Counted from the stretch's first letter, positions 10,389 through 18,764 are shown. The stretch: 27,522 nt of DNA from Pseudomonadota bacterium (GCA_021783435.1 JAJXUC010000036.1:1-27522); one strand, 5' to 3'. Numbers and translations are program-made. Notes: generated from the sequence alone by a model not told the origin.

Positions 10389-10928
10389 ATGGATATCAGC
10401 CTTCTTCCCGGAACGTCCTCTGCAGCGGGATTCGATGCGCCACTGGACATGCTTTCGGCCTGCCACGGACGCATCGAAAAACAATGCTCGACCCTACGAC
10501 GCCTGTCGGCTCATCTGGCAGAACACGGAGCCGATGGGGACGCCAGACAAGCCGCCGTCAACGTGATGCGCTATTTCGACACCGCGGGACGTGATCACCA
10601 CGCGGACGAAGAACGGGATCTGTTCCCCGCGCTGCTGGAATCGATGGCGGGCTCCGACGCCGTGTGCTTGCGCGACATCACCATGGCCTTGACACGCGAG
10701 CATCGCGAACTCGATGCCGTTTGGGGAGTGTTGCGCACGCAGCTGGAGAGCGTGGCGCGGGGCGATGCGAGCGCGCTCGACGCAGCCGCAGTGGACGATT
10801 TCATCGTTCGTCATATGCGCCACGTCGCGCGTGAAGAAAACGAGCTGATCCCGATGGCCAGACGGCTCTTGAGCGAGGCGCAACGCCAAGACATCGGCAA
10901 GGCCATGCGGGCGCGGCGCGGGGTGTGA
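10389..10928 (+). CDS. Hemerythrin HHE domain protein
   Basis: 179 residues, all helical, with the hemerythrin ligand set: LDMLSACHGRIEKQC, RDHHADEERDLFPALL, LTREHRELDAVW and MRHVAREENELIPMARR. This subgroup (LSxCHxRIE opening) is common in betaproteobacteria. It is presumed to be a cytosolic di-iron protein. The start at 10389 has GAGG 8 nt upstream; the frame is open to 10347 without a better site. It is divergent from the DUF488'-alkA-hemerythrin unit. A hairpin with a T-rich tail follows 32 bp after the stop. Confidence 0.87.
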   Translation: MDISLLPGTSSAAGFDAPLDMLSACHGRIEKQCSTLRRLSAHLAEHGADGDARQAAVNVMRYFDTAGRDHHADEERDLFPALLESMAGSDAVCLRDITMALTREHRELDAVWGVLRTQLESVARGDASALDAAAVDDFIVRHMRHVAREENELIPMARRLLSEAQRQDIGKAMRARRGV

Positions 10929-10949
10929 GTGCCATGACGATCGCCTGCC

Positions 10950-10999
10950 TGACGGTATCTGCCACGCTGTGGCTCTTTGTCGCGTCAAAAATACCGTCA
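10950..10999. repeat. 50-bp element with 9-bp perfect terminal inverted repeats
   Basis: TGACGGTAT (10950-10958) and ATACCGTCA (10991-10999) are perfect inverted copies. Between them lies the hairpin GCCAC-GCT-GTGGC (10961-10973). The right end coincides with the point where istA similarity stops. It looks like a miniature insertion or an IS end. Confidence 0.5.
10961..10980 (+). terminator. Terminator-like hairpin after hemerythrin gene
   Basis: Stem GCCAC (10961-10965), loop GCT, stem GTGGC (10969-10973), then TCTTTGT. The stem is short and the T tract impure, so it is a weak call. Confidence 0.4.
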
Positions 11000-11172
11000 A
11001 GCTTACGCGGTTGTGCCCTGCGCTGATGCTTCGGAGGCTCTGGCACTTCGCCGTGCAGCCACTTGCGCACGGTGTTGCGCGATAGACGCGCCTTGCGCGC
11101 AATCTCGCGCTCGCTGAGATGGTCCCGACGGTGTAGTCGCCGGATCTTGCCGATCATGTCCATGGTGATCAT
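10999..11172 (-). pseudogene. istA: IS21-family transposase IstA, N-terminal fragment
   Basis: 58 codons remain of a gene normally near 350-500 codons. They cover the IstA helix-turn-helix: MIGKIRRLHRRDHLSEREIARKARLS, then RNTVRKWLHGEVPEPPK and the RRAQPRKL linker. The catalytic DDE core and istB are gone. The open frame continues after residue 58 into unrelated sequence. ATGs at 11172, 11163 and 11157 are all possible starts. Confidence 0.75.
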
Positions 11173-11328
11173 TCCTGCTGTCCCCCACCGCACAAAAATG
11201 CAGCAGGGTAGGTCGACCACCTGGTTCAGTTTTCTGTCGGCGCAGCCCTCAAAAGTGGCTCGATTTCCGGTCGGCAACAACACCCTCAAATCAACAACCC
11301 GCCTGCGCGATGTGCCACAGTACGCGTC
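11173..11328 (-). mobile_element. Probable left-end relic of the IS21-type element
   Basis: The non-coding stretch before istA, read on the minus strand, starts with TGTTGATTTGAGGG at about 11296 and contains spaced repeats of the kind found at IS21 ends. The exact terminus cannot be fixed by eye. Nothing else is seen between it and the RND gene stop at 11329. Confidence 0.4.
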
Positions 11329-14300
11329 CTAACTGATGGCAGGATGCCTCGCAATATACCTCTCGTGCAATCTGATCAGCAGGTAGTAGACCACCGGCGT
11401 GGCAATAAGCGACAGCAGCACGGAGAAGCAGAGCGCGCCGATAACGGCGATTCCGAGAGGTTGCAGCATCTGCGCTCCGGCGCCGGCACCATACGCGAGC
11501 GGCAGCATGCCGAGCGCCGCGGCGAGCGAGGTCATTAGAACGGGGCGCAGCCTACGATGGCCGGACTGCACCAGCGCCTCGACGAGATCCATGCCCTTGG
11601 CGCGAAGCTGGTGGCAGTAATCGAGCACCAGGACGCCATTTTTGGCGACGATGCCGACACCAATGATGGCACCGAGGTACGACACGATGTTCAGTGTGAT
11701 ACCGCTCACCCAGAGGCCCACCATCGCGCCGAAAAGCGCGAGCACCGCGCCGAAGACGATCGCAGTCGGCTCATAGAACGAGCGGAATTCAACCACTAGC
11801 ACCATGAAGACCAGCAGAATTGCGGCGAACAGCACGACCATCAGGTTCTGGAAAGACTGCTGCTGAAGCCGATAGAGTCCCGCGAACTGCACGCTGCCGG
11901 GCGGCAGCCAGCTGTCCTTGGCCAGCGTGGCGCGCACCTCTCGCATCGCGGTGCCGAGGTCGATACCCTGCAATCGCGCCGAGACGATATCGTCCTGGCG
12001 CAGATTGTCGCGGTTCAGCTCGACCTCGTTGGGACGCTCCTGCACGGCGGCCACCTGCCCGAGCCGCACGATAGCGCCGGTCGGCGTGCGGATCGGCAGA
12101 TTCGCCAGGGTCGCCAGGCGATCGACGCTGCGCGGATCAACCAATACCCGGACGTTTACGACCCGGTCGCCCTGCAGCACGTAGGAGGAGGTGCTGCCGA
12201 GCAGGGCGTTGTGGACGACATCGGCGATGTTTTGGGTCGTGAGGCCGAAGCGCTCGGCTTCGGCCCGGCGCACGCGCAGGTCGATGGTGGGGCCGCTCAC
12301 CACCAGGCCATCGAAGGTATCGACGAGGCCGGGAATCTTCTTGATCTGCGCTTCGACGCGTGGCGCGGTCTTCTCAAGCCACGCGAGATCTGGCGAGAAC
12401 AGCCGGATCTCGACCGGATAGGGGGCGAGCTGTAAGTCGCCAACGAGGTCCGTGAGGAAGCCCTTGAAGTCCCAGCGGATCATCGGGAAGCGTTCGTCGA
12501 ACTCGGCGCGAAGCTGGTCGAGGGCCTGATCGGTCGTATGCCTGCGGTTAGGCTTGAGCTTGATCAGGAAGCTGCCGACGTTGGGCTCGGACAGGAAGGG
12601 TCCGAGCTGGGTCCCGAGCTGGCGCGAATACGCTTGCACGTCCGGGTCAGCACGGATGATCCGCTCAGCCCCATCGAGCTCGCGCGAGGCCTCGGTGAGG
12701 CTCGTGCCGGGGAGCGCTGCGAAATCGATGTTGAACCCGCCCTCATCGAACTGCGGCAGAAATCCGGTTTGCAGCTGTCCATACACGTAGAACGCGCCGA
12801 TCGCGATCGCTGCACAGGCAAGCAGCGTCAGCCCGGCATGCCGCAGTGCCCAGCGGACAGCGCCCTCGTAGGCGCGCAGGATCGGCCGCAGGATGCGCCC
12901 CGCCTCCTCGCCGGCCTGGCCACGGCCGCGAATCAGCCATCCGGCCAGCGAAGGCGTCAGAGTCAGCGCAAGGAGCAGGGAGACCAGGAGCGAGACCACC
13001 ATGGTCATGCCGAGCGCTCGGAAGAACACCCCGGCAAGTCCAGTTAGAAAGGTCAGCGGCAGGAACACCACCACTGGCGTCAAGGTCGAGCCGATGAGAG
13101 CCGTCAAGATCTCACCCATGGCCTCCTGGATGCCTGCGAGGCGCGGGCTGCCCGAGGCGATGCGGTGGTACATCGCCTCCACGACGATGATGGCATTGTC
13201 GATAATGAGCCCGATCGAGGCCGCGATGCCCCCCAGTGTCATCATGTTGAAACTCATGCCGGCGAGCTTCATGGCGACGAAGGTGATTAGCACTGAGATC
13301 GGAATGGTGACGAGCGCCGTCCAGACGCTACCCCAGCTCTTGAGGAAAAAATACAGGATGAGGGCGGATAGGATCAGTCCGAAGATGACGGCGTCCCACA
13401 CGTTGCTGATGGACGCGCGCACGAACGATGACTGGTCGTAGAAAAAAGCGAGATGCATGTCCGGCGGCAGCTTGCGGTGCAGCAGCCGCAGGTCCTTCTG
13501 CACAGCTGCCGCGATGGCCGGAGTGCTGGCGTTCGTGTGGCTCTCAATGTCAAAGAGCACCGCGGGTCGACCCCGGGACGTGACGTTCGTATAGGTGGGC
13601 GCCGGTCCGTGCACCACGCGGGCCACGTCGCGGACGCGTATCGGATGACCGTCGTGGACGGCGATCACCACGCTGCCGATCTGCTCGGCCGAATAGGCCC
13701 GCCCGTCCACAGTGGTGAGGTACAGCCGATAGTTCTGCGCCAGGAATCCCGCGGAGGCGATCATGTTGTTCCGCGCGAGCGCCACGGTCACGTCCTGCAG
13801 AGCAAGATGCGCGGCCTGGAGCCTGACCGGATCGACCACCACGTGATACTCCGGCACGCGACCGCCCACGATCTCCACCCTCGAAACCCCGGGGATCTGC
13901 AGGAAGAGCGGCTTGATGGTGTACGTGGCAGTGTTCCACAGGTCCGTGAGGCTGTGGTTGGACCCTGTCAGGCTGATACCAATGATCGGGTAGCTCAGCG
14001 AGAATCCGACGCGCTCGGCGCTCGTGACCGCTGTGGGTGGCAGCTGACTGCGAATTTCGGAAAGTCGCCCGAGGACATACAGATCCGCCCTGTGCATGTC
14101 CGTGCCCCAGGCGAACTTCACATTGACGATCGCTGATCCCCTCGTCGTGGTCGAAAGTACCGAGGTGACCCCGGGAATGCTCTTCAGGGACTGTTCGACC
14201 GGCCGTGTGATCGTGGCCATCATCTCGTCGGCTGGCATGATGCCGTTGCCGATATTCACAACGATGCGCGGGAAGGCTGTTGCCGGGAATACTGAGGAGG

Positions 14301-14427
14301 GCGTATGCAAGGCCGCGAATACGCCCGCAAGACACAGGACAGCGGTAATGAAGGAGATGGCAATCGCGTGCCGGATCGCGAACCGGCCGACCGGCGAGCT
14401 GGTGCTGGCGTCCTTGGGCGTGATCAT
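11329..14427 (-). CDS. RND efflux pump inner-membrane transporter
   Basis: Proton-driven trimeric exporter of 1032 residues, the normal RND size. TM1 is at about 20-40, a first periplasmic porter domain follows, then TM2-6 around 340-500, TM7 near 540, a second porter domain, and TM8-12 from about 860 on. The proton-relay segment in TM4 is ASIGLIIDNAIIVVE with Asp410 followed by Asn. The multidrug HAE1 group usually has Asp-Asp here and the heavy-metal CzcA/CusA group Asp-Gly, so the substrate class is open. It is the last gene of an outer-membrane factor / adaptor / pump operon and overlaps the adaptor stop (ATGA). Confidence 0.93.
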   Translation of the reverse strand: MITPKDASTSSPVGRFAIRHAIAISFITAVLCLAGVFAALHTPSSVFPATAFPRIVVNIGNGIMPADEMMATITRPVEQSLKSIPGVTSVLSTTTRGSAIVNVKFAWGTDMHRADLYVLGRLSEIRSQLPPTAVTSAERVGFSLSYPIIGISLTGSNHSLTDLWNTATYTIKPLFLQIPGVSRVEIVGGRVPEYHVVVDPVRLQAAHLALQDVTVALARNNMIASAGFLAQNYRLYLTTVDGRAYSAEQIGSVVIAVHDGHPIRVRDVARVVHGPAPTYTNVTSRGRPAVLFDIESHTNASTPAIAAAVQKDLRLLHRKLPPDMHLAFFYDQSSFVRASISNVWDAVIFGLILSALILYFFLKSWGSVWTALVTIPISVLITFVAMKLAGMSFNMMTLGGIAASIGLIIDNAIIVVEAMYHRIASGSPRLAGIQEAMGEILTALIGSTLTPVVVFLPLTFLTGLAGVFFRALGMTMVVSLLVSLLLALTLTPSLAGWLIRGRGQAGEEAGRILRPILRAYEGAVRWALRHAGLTLLACAAIAIGAFYVYGQLQTGFLPQFDEGGFNIDFAALPGTSLTEASRELDGAERIIRADPDVQAYSRQLGTQLGPFLSEPNVGSFLIKLKPNRRHTTDQALDQLRAEFDERFPMIRWDFKGFLTDLVGDLQLAPYPVEIRLFSPDLAWLEKTAPRVEAQIKKIPGLVDTFDGLVVSGPTIDLRVRRAEAERFGLTTQNIADVVHNALLGSTSSYVLQGDRVVNVRVLVDPRSVDRLATLANLPIRTPTGAIVRLGQVAAVQERPNEVELNRDNLRQDDIVSARLQGIDLGTAMREVRATLAKDSWLPPGSVQFAGLYRLQQQSFQNLMVVLFAAILLVFMVLVVEFRSFYEPTAIVFGAVLALFGAMVGLWVSGITLNIVSYLGAIIGVGIVAKNGVLVLDYCHQLRAKGMDLVEALVQSGHRRLRPVLMTSLAAALGMLPLAYGAGAGAQMLQPLGIAVIGALCFSVLLSLIATPVVYYLLIRLHERYIARHPAIS

Positions 14428-15485
14428 CGCGGCACCGAAACAGTGGGTCGTGCCGCCACCGACGGTGCGGCCGCTGCGCCCGAGAACCGAATCGCGGTGC
14501 GTGCCGACAGCCCGTACGCGCCCACCGTCACGACCGGAGTGCCGGCATGGAGTCCTGGGCCTGTCACTTCCACCCAGTCGCCTTCACGCAAGCCGGCCTC
14601 GACGGGCACCCGGATCGCCTCATTGCCGCGAACGACCGAAAGGACGCTGCGGCCACCAAGCACGCCACCGATGACGCTCTCGCTCGGTGCCACCAGTGCA
14701 TTGTGATACGTGGCGGTGACGATGCGCAGCCTCACGTACTGGCCTGGCCGCAGGCGACTGCGTGGTGGCAGGCTGGCCCAGGCCATCACGGTTCCGTCGC
14801 TCGCATCGACGGTCGGGCTCACGTAGTTGAGCGTCGTCGGCAGAGGTGATGCGCCGAGGATCTGCAGCGGTTCCCCTGGCCTGAGGTCGGAAGCCTCCAT
14901 TTCGGGGATGTTCGTGCGTACGACGAGCCGGTCGAGGTCGATGACCTCGGCGAGCACGGTGCGTGCATCCACGGCGGCGCCAGGTTTGACATTGACGCTG
15001 ACCACCGTCCCGCTGAGCGGTGCCGTGACACGCAAGAGCGCCAACTGCGCCTCGGCGCGCTGCAGGGCTTTGAGGGAGGCGTTGTGCTCGGCGTAGAGCC
15101 GCTTCAGCCGTGCCACCTCCTGTGCCGCGTAAGTTTCGGTTATCGAGGCGGAATTCAACTCCATCAACAACTGGCCACGCTTGACACGCTGGCCGGCAGC
15201 GATGGCAACCGACGTAACGACACCTGTCACGGGCGCCGCGATATCAGCTGCGGCAGCGGGCCGCTGCGGTGTCGCAGGAGCGGACGTCACGGCACCATAG
15301 CCGGTAACGTATCGGTGAAGGGTCAGGCGTTTCAACTCGCCGACTTGGACGCTGATCATGGAACCAGTAGGCGTAGCGGCCTGTCTGGAGACCGCAAGTG
15401 CGACCAAGTGGGATCTGAGTGCGTATGCGCCAACCGCGGCGCCCAAGGCGACGATGCCGCCGGCAATTAGGATGCGGGATTTCAT
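14424..15485 (-). CDS. RND efflux periplasmic adaptor (membrane fusion protein)
   Basis: 353 residues. An N-terminal signal/anchor helix (RILIAGGIVALGAAVGAYAL) is followed by the lipoyl-like half-motif IAAPVTGVVTSVAIAAGQRVKRGQLLMEL. A short alpha-hairpin (about 115-145) comes next, then the second half LRVTAPLSGTVVSVNVKPGAAVDARTVL and a beta-barrel region with SDLRPGEPLQIL and RLRPGQYVRLRI. This is the HlyD_D23/CusB-like layout. It bridges the pump and the outer-membrane channel. It overlaps both neighbours by 4 bp. No metal-binding His/Met cluster is seen at either end. Confidence 0.92.
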   Translation of the reverse strand: MKSRILIAGGIVALGAAVGAYALRSHLVALAVSRQAATPTGSMISVQVGELKRLTLHRYVTGYGAVTSAPATPQRPAAAADIAAPVTGVVTSVAIAAGQRVKRGQLLMELNSASITETYAAQEVARLKRLYAEHNASLKALQRAEAQLALLRVTAPLSGTVVSVNVKPGAAVDARTVLAEVIDLDRLVVRTNIPEMEASDLRPGEPLQILGASPLPTTLNYVSPTVDASDGTVMAWASLPPRSRLRPGQYVRLRIVTATYHNALVAPSESVIGGVLGGRSVLSVVRGNEAIRVPVEAGLREGDWVEVTGPGLHAGTPVVTVGAYGLSARTAIRFSGAAAAPSVAARPTVSVPR

Positions 15486-16921
15486 TGTCGGGTCAAGGTG
15501 GTTTCGTGCTCTGCGGATCGCACCGCGGAAGGAGACAGGGTGAGCGGACTTTGCACGGCCTCTTCCAAGGCACCGAGCGCCCGCTGCGCCAACAGGTCGG
15601 CCGCGAGCCGGCTTTGAGCCGCGGAGTAGAAGGCAACCTTGGCGTTGGCGAGGTCGAGCGGCTGCATCTCTCCGGCCCGCACCTGCTCGCGGATGGCATC
15701 GAGCTGGCGGCTCAGGTTGATGAGCAGCAAGTTGGCGGTCTGCACCTGTGCGAGCACCGAGCGATACGCTACGAGCGCGCCGTCAATCTGCCCGATGGCC
15801 GCCGACTGCACGGCGAGGAACAGGGCGGCGGCCGCCCGCCGCTGCGCGCGCGCCTGGGCGATGGGGCCCTGGTTCTGGTTGAGCACGGGCAGCGTCAAGG
15901 TAAGTCCGAGCTGCCACTCGCTGTCGCCGGCGAGCTGTGCATTCCAGGCGTAGCCCGGGCCGAGACTGATGTTCGGCCACTGGCGGGCGATCTCGAGCTT
16001 GAGCGCAGACTGGCTGGCCGCGTACTGTTCGAGGGCAGCACGCACATCCGAGCGACCCAGCAGCGCCTCACGGCGCACCTCGGGCCGGGTGAGGGCCTGC
16101 GGGAATGCCTTGAAGGCGGCGAACGAGAACCGCACGTGGCGCAGCGTCCGAGGCGGCACCCCGAGTACGGTCGCGAGCGCGATGCGTGCTTTCTGGATCC
16201 GTCCCGCCTGCGCTTGCCGGGCCAGCGTCGTATTGTTGAGCGCGATGCGCGTCCGGGTCATCTCGTAACTCGATGCGGCACCGGCTCTGAACTGCCCCTC
16301 GATCAAAGTCAGGACGGTCCGTTGCGCCGCTTCCTGACGGGCCAGCAGCCGCTTTCTCTCCCGTGCCGCGTAAAGTTCGCGCAATGCCGCCCGCACGCGG
16401 CTGCGCACGCTCCAGACGGTGCCGACGAGATCCCAGTGGGCTGCTGCTGCCAGGTGGTACGCCTCGGCCATGCGGTCGCCGCGCCGGCCGGCGGTCTCGA
16501 TCGGCCAGTCCATGGCGATGGGCACGAGCCAGGGACTCGGCGCGCCCGGGATGCCGGAGTCGTACGCGGGACTGAGCGATATGGATGGGTTCGGCCGTTC
16601 GGCAGCGGTAATGCGTGCGGCCTGGGCCGCCAGAAGCTCCGCTCGCACGTAGGCGAGGGACGGCTGGTAGTAGAACGCGGCCAGAGTGAGCGCCTTGAGG
16701 TTCCAGCGCTGCCCGGGCGCCGGGGGCGCAACGTGATTGGCCGCGAGGAATGCATCGAGACCCGGACGGACCAGGGAGCGGTCCTCGTAGGCGGCTAGCG
16801 ACCGGGCAGGCGAGATTGGTCGGCTCTGGAAATGGGCGCAACCGGAGAGCGCCAGGGCGAGGACCCACAAGTGACTCGCCCGGACCCGTGCTGCCACTGA
16901 CCTGCAGTTTGTTCCTGTCAT
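15482..16921 (-). CDS. TolC-family outer-membrane efflux lipoprotein
   Basis: 479 residues. The N-terminus has a lipoprotein signal with lipobox LSGC (Cys28), so the mature protein is probably acylated. Two OEP repeats follow: LKALTLAAFYYQPSLAYVRAEL with ERPNPSISLSP, and a second with LLGRSDVRAALEQY and WPNISLGPGYAW, plus the LPVLNQNQGPIAQARAQR turn typical of the CzcC/CusC group. It opens the tripartite exporter operon. An in-frame TGA lies two codons before the ATG, so 16921 is the first possible ATG, though no good ribosome-binding site precedes it. Confidence 0.9.
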   Translation of the reverse strand: MTGTNCRSVAARVRASHLWVLALALSGCAHFQSRPISPARSLAAYEDRSLVRPGLDAFLAANHVAPPAPGQRWNLKALTLAAFYYQPSLAYVRAELLAAQAARITAAERPNPSISLSPAYDSGIPGAPSPWLVPIAMDWPIETAGRRGDRMAEAYHLAAAAHWDLVGTVWSVRSRVRAALRELYAARERKRLLARQEAAQRTVLTLIEGQFRAGAASSYEMTRTRIALNNTTLARQAQAGRIQKARIALATVLGVPPRTLRHVRFSFAAFKAFPQALTRPEVRREALLGRSDVRAALEQYAASQSALKLEIARQWPNISLGPGYAWNAQLAGDSEWQLGLTLTLPVLNQNQGPIAQARAQRRAAAALFLAVQSAAIGQIDGALVAYRSVLAQVQTANLLLINLSRQLDAIREQVRAGEMQPLDLANAKVAFYSAAQSRLAADLLAQRALGALEEAVQSPLTLSPSAVRSAEHETTLTRQ

Positions 16922-17048
16922 GATTCAGCGAATACGCACGCGCACCGCCCTTCCCTCTCCCTCGATGGATTCGTCAGCGTGCTGCCGAGGGGCGCAGAAA
17001 CGGCGTGCGTTGCGTCATGACAGTGAGGCAACATACGTGAGACGTCCC

Positions 17049-17204
17049 ATGATCGAACAAGACATCCGAGACCTCGATGAGCGGGGCCCAGACCGCCGAC
17101 TCGACCGGCTCGAGGCCGATATCTGAACCCGTCTGGTAGCACACGAGCAGGCGCCGACGCAGCGGCCAGGATCGGCGGCAACAGCCGGTCGACGCAGCGC
17201 ATAG
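17049..17204 (+). pseudogene. Short ORF interrupted by TGA; possible anti-sigma-like N-terminus
   Basis: A 25-codon start (MIEQDIRDLDERGPDRRLD, then RLEADI) is stopped by TGA at 17124-17126. The same frame then continues TRLVAHEQAPTQRPGS to a TAG at 17202. The charged amphipathic opening ending in RLEADI followed by a TGA where a Trp codon (TGG) would fit is reminiscent of small anti-sigma or CnrY-like proteins near metal efflux genes. This resemblance is from memory and weak. It lies opposite in direction to the efflux operon. Confidence 0.3.
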
Positions 17205-17288
17205 TGCGCCGGATGAGGGATACCATAGATAATTCTCCACCGCAGACGATGATCCGAATTGTCCGCGCGCAGGCGCGAACCCGGCCAC

Positions 17289-17304
17289 GCCGCCGTCAGG
17301 CGGC
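17289..17304 (-). terminator. GC-rich hairpin after the small membrane protein gene
   Basis: GCCGCC (17289-17294), loop GTCA, GGCGGC (17299-17304), directly after the minus-strand stop at 17307. No T tract follows, so it may only stabilise the transcript end. Confidence 0.3.
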
Positions 17305-17306
17305 GA

Positions 17307-17738
17307 TCAGATCAACGACGGTGGAGCCTGGGTCCAGCGGGGAGTGAAATGCCGCCGCGACCACCGCAGAACGGGAGAAGCGAGAAAATGCGGTGCGCCA
17401 AGGGCGACGAATACCGCGAAAACTGCCGGGGCTGGTGTCAATGCACCGATCTGCCGCGGGACAGCGCCCGGATGTCCGTCTTCGCCCGGCAGCGCGGAGC
17501 GCGCGGCAAACAACGTATGACCCGGTCCGGAAAGTCCGCAGCAGCTGTCAGCAGAATGACTGATGAACTGCTGAGCGCCGGCATGCCGCTGCAACGTCGA
17601 TCCCGACGGCCAGCAACCGACTTGGCCCGCCAGCCACGTGACCATGAACAGCATGATCGCAGCAACTTGCCACAGCCGGCGACGCGTCCGCATCGGGGCC
17701 GAGTCCGTGTTGGTCGTAGTGATTATTGCAGCCGCCAT
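17307..17738 (-). CDS. Hypothetical small membrane protein in the efflux island
   Basis: 143 residues, not recognised. From residue 16 (MRTRRRLW) there is an Arg-rich start followed by a hydrophobic helix (QVAAIMLFMVTWLAGQVGC). A Cys/His-containing middle follows (FISHSADSCCGLSGPGHTLF), then a second hydrophobic segment (ALTPAPAVFAVFVALGAPHF) and a basic tail. Predicted topology: signal/anchor, periplasmic loop, second helix. A strong promoter (17746-17775) places transcription start almost at the first ATG, so either the message is leaderless or the ATG at 17693 is used. It lies in the same direction as the efflux operon and may be co-regulated. Confidence 0.45.
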   Translation of the reverse strand: MAAAIITTTNTDSAPMRTRRRLWQVAAIMLFMVTWLAGQVGCWPSGSTLQRHAGAQQFISHSADSCCGLSGPGHTLFAARSALPGEDGHPGAVPRQIGALTPAPAVFAVFVALGAPHFLASPVLRWSRRHFTPRWTQAPPSLI

Positions 17739-17745
17739 CCTTTCG

Positions 17746-17775
17746 AAGATACTTAACTCGCCCTCGACCTGTCAA
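17746..17775 (-). promoter_or_regulatory. Strong sigma-70-like promoter upstream of the small membrane protein
   Basis: On the minus strand TTGACA (17775-17770), an 18-bp spacer and TATCTT (17751-17746). The -35 is a perfect match. Expected transcription start is near 17739, next to the ATG at 17738. Confidence 0.5.
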
Positions 17776-17906
17776 ATGTGACTATGTGTGCAAGTGCAAC
17801 TGCAGTTCCGCTGGACCAGCACGCATGGATCGTCCAGCAGGTTCTGGAGTTGAGCAGTCAGGACCTCGTGATGAGCTGGCTGAACGTGGGCCTCTGCGCG
17901 TGCACT

Positions 17907-18764
17907 TCAGGGGCGTCGTGCCCGCGCCAACAGTGACGTGCAGTCGTTCCAGATGCCTTGAGGAGTGCAGGCTGCGCGCATCGATTGTTCATACGCCTCT
18001 CGCAAGCTCGCCATCTGCATGCTTGTGCATGCGCGCAGAGGCGGTGGATATTGGCCTGGAGCAGGGAACTCGTAGTCCGGCCCTGCGGCGAGAGCCTGTT
18101 CCATCGTCAGGAAATGCCCATCGGGTTCGACGTGGATCTCGATGTCCACGAATCCCGCTGCGTCAAGTAGCGAGTACAGGCGTTCCGGTGTTCCAACTTC
18201 CTGGCTCAGGCGGAGGTGAATACCCATTGTGGCAGCCAACTGTTGCACCACGCGCGAGGTGACGAAGGCCGTATCCGGGTTGGTTTGCAACCCAAGCCAG
18301 CCGCCGGGGGCGAGCAGTGTTAACCATTGCGCCAGTGCTCGCGGGACATCGCGCATCAGCACGAGCGCGGTGCAGCACATGACGTGGTCGAACGACGCTA
18401 GAGGCAGACGCAATTTCTCTGCATCTGCAAGCATGAAGTGCAGATGCTGGAGACGCAGCGCAGTTGCCTTCCGGCGCACCTGCTCCAGCATCGCGGATGT
18501 GATATCGATCCCGAGCACATCACCCTCGGGTCCGACGCGTTCGGCAGCATCACACGCCACGAGCCCGGTACCGGTAGCGATGTCGAGTACGCGCTGGCCA
18601 GGCTGAAGCTGCGCGCGCTTCACCAACAATGCTGCAATGCGTCGATGCCAATCGCTGTTGACCGGTGTGGTCTCGTAGTTGGCGGCGCGCGCCCCATAGG
18701 TGCGTGCGACGCGTTGTTGGTATTCATCAAGCGTCGGAGCGGACGCTTCTGCCGGCACATGCAT
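17907..18764 (-). CDS. Class I SAM-dependent methyltransferase (UbiE/methyltransferase-11-like)
   Basis: 285 residues with a Rossmann methyltransferase fold. Motif I is VLDIATGTGLVA at 59-70, the acidic strand-2 end GIDITSAML, motif post-II MLADAEKLRLPLASFDHVMC, and motif III LLAPGGWLGL. The substrate cannot be read from the sequence; no arsenite-type Cys cluster is present. AAGGA lies 6 nt before the ATG at 18764. It is the first island gene next to tRNA-Arg, and codon usage appears slightly less GC-biased than in the suf genes. Confidence 0.85.
   Translation of the reverse strand: MHVPAEASAPTLDEYQQRVARTYGARAANYETTPVNSDWHRRIAALLVKRAQLQPGQRVLDIATGTGLVACDAAERVGPEGDVLGIDITSAMLEQVRRKATALRLQHLHFMLADAEKLRLPLASFDHVMCCTALVLMRDVPRALAQWLTLLAPGGWLGLQTNPDTAFVTSRVVQQLAATMGIHLRLSQEVGTPERLYSLLDAAGFVDIEIHVEPDGHFLTMEQALAAGPDYEFPAPGQYPPPLRACTSMQMASLREAYEQSMRAACTPQGIWNDCTSLLARARRP

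Larger units (their letters stand above)
16922..17306. other. Intergenic region upstream of the efflux operon
   Basis: 385 bp with no intact gene that I can support. It holds the interrupted plus-strand ORF at 17049-17204 and a GC-rich hairpin at 17289-17304. It must also contain the efflux operon promoter, which I could not place with confidence. Confidence 0.5.
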
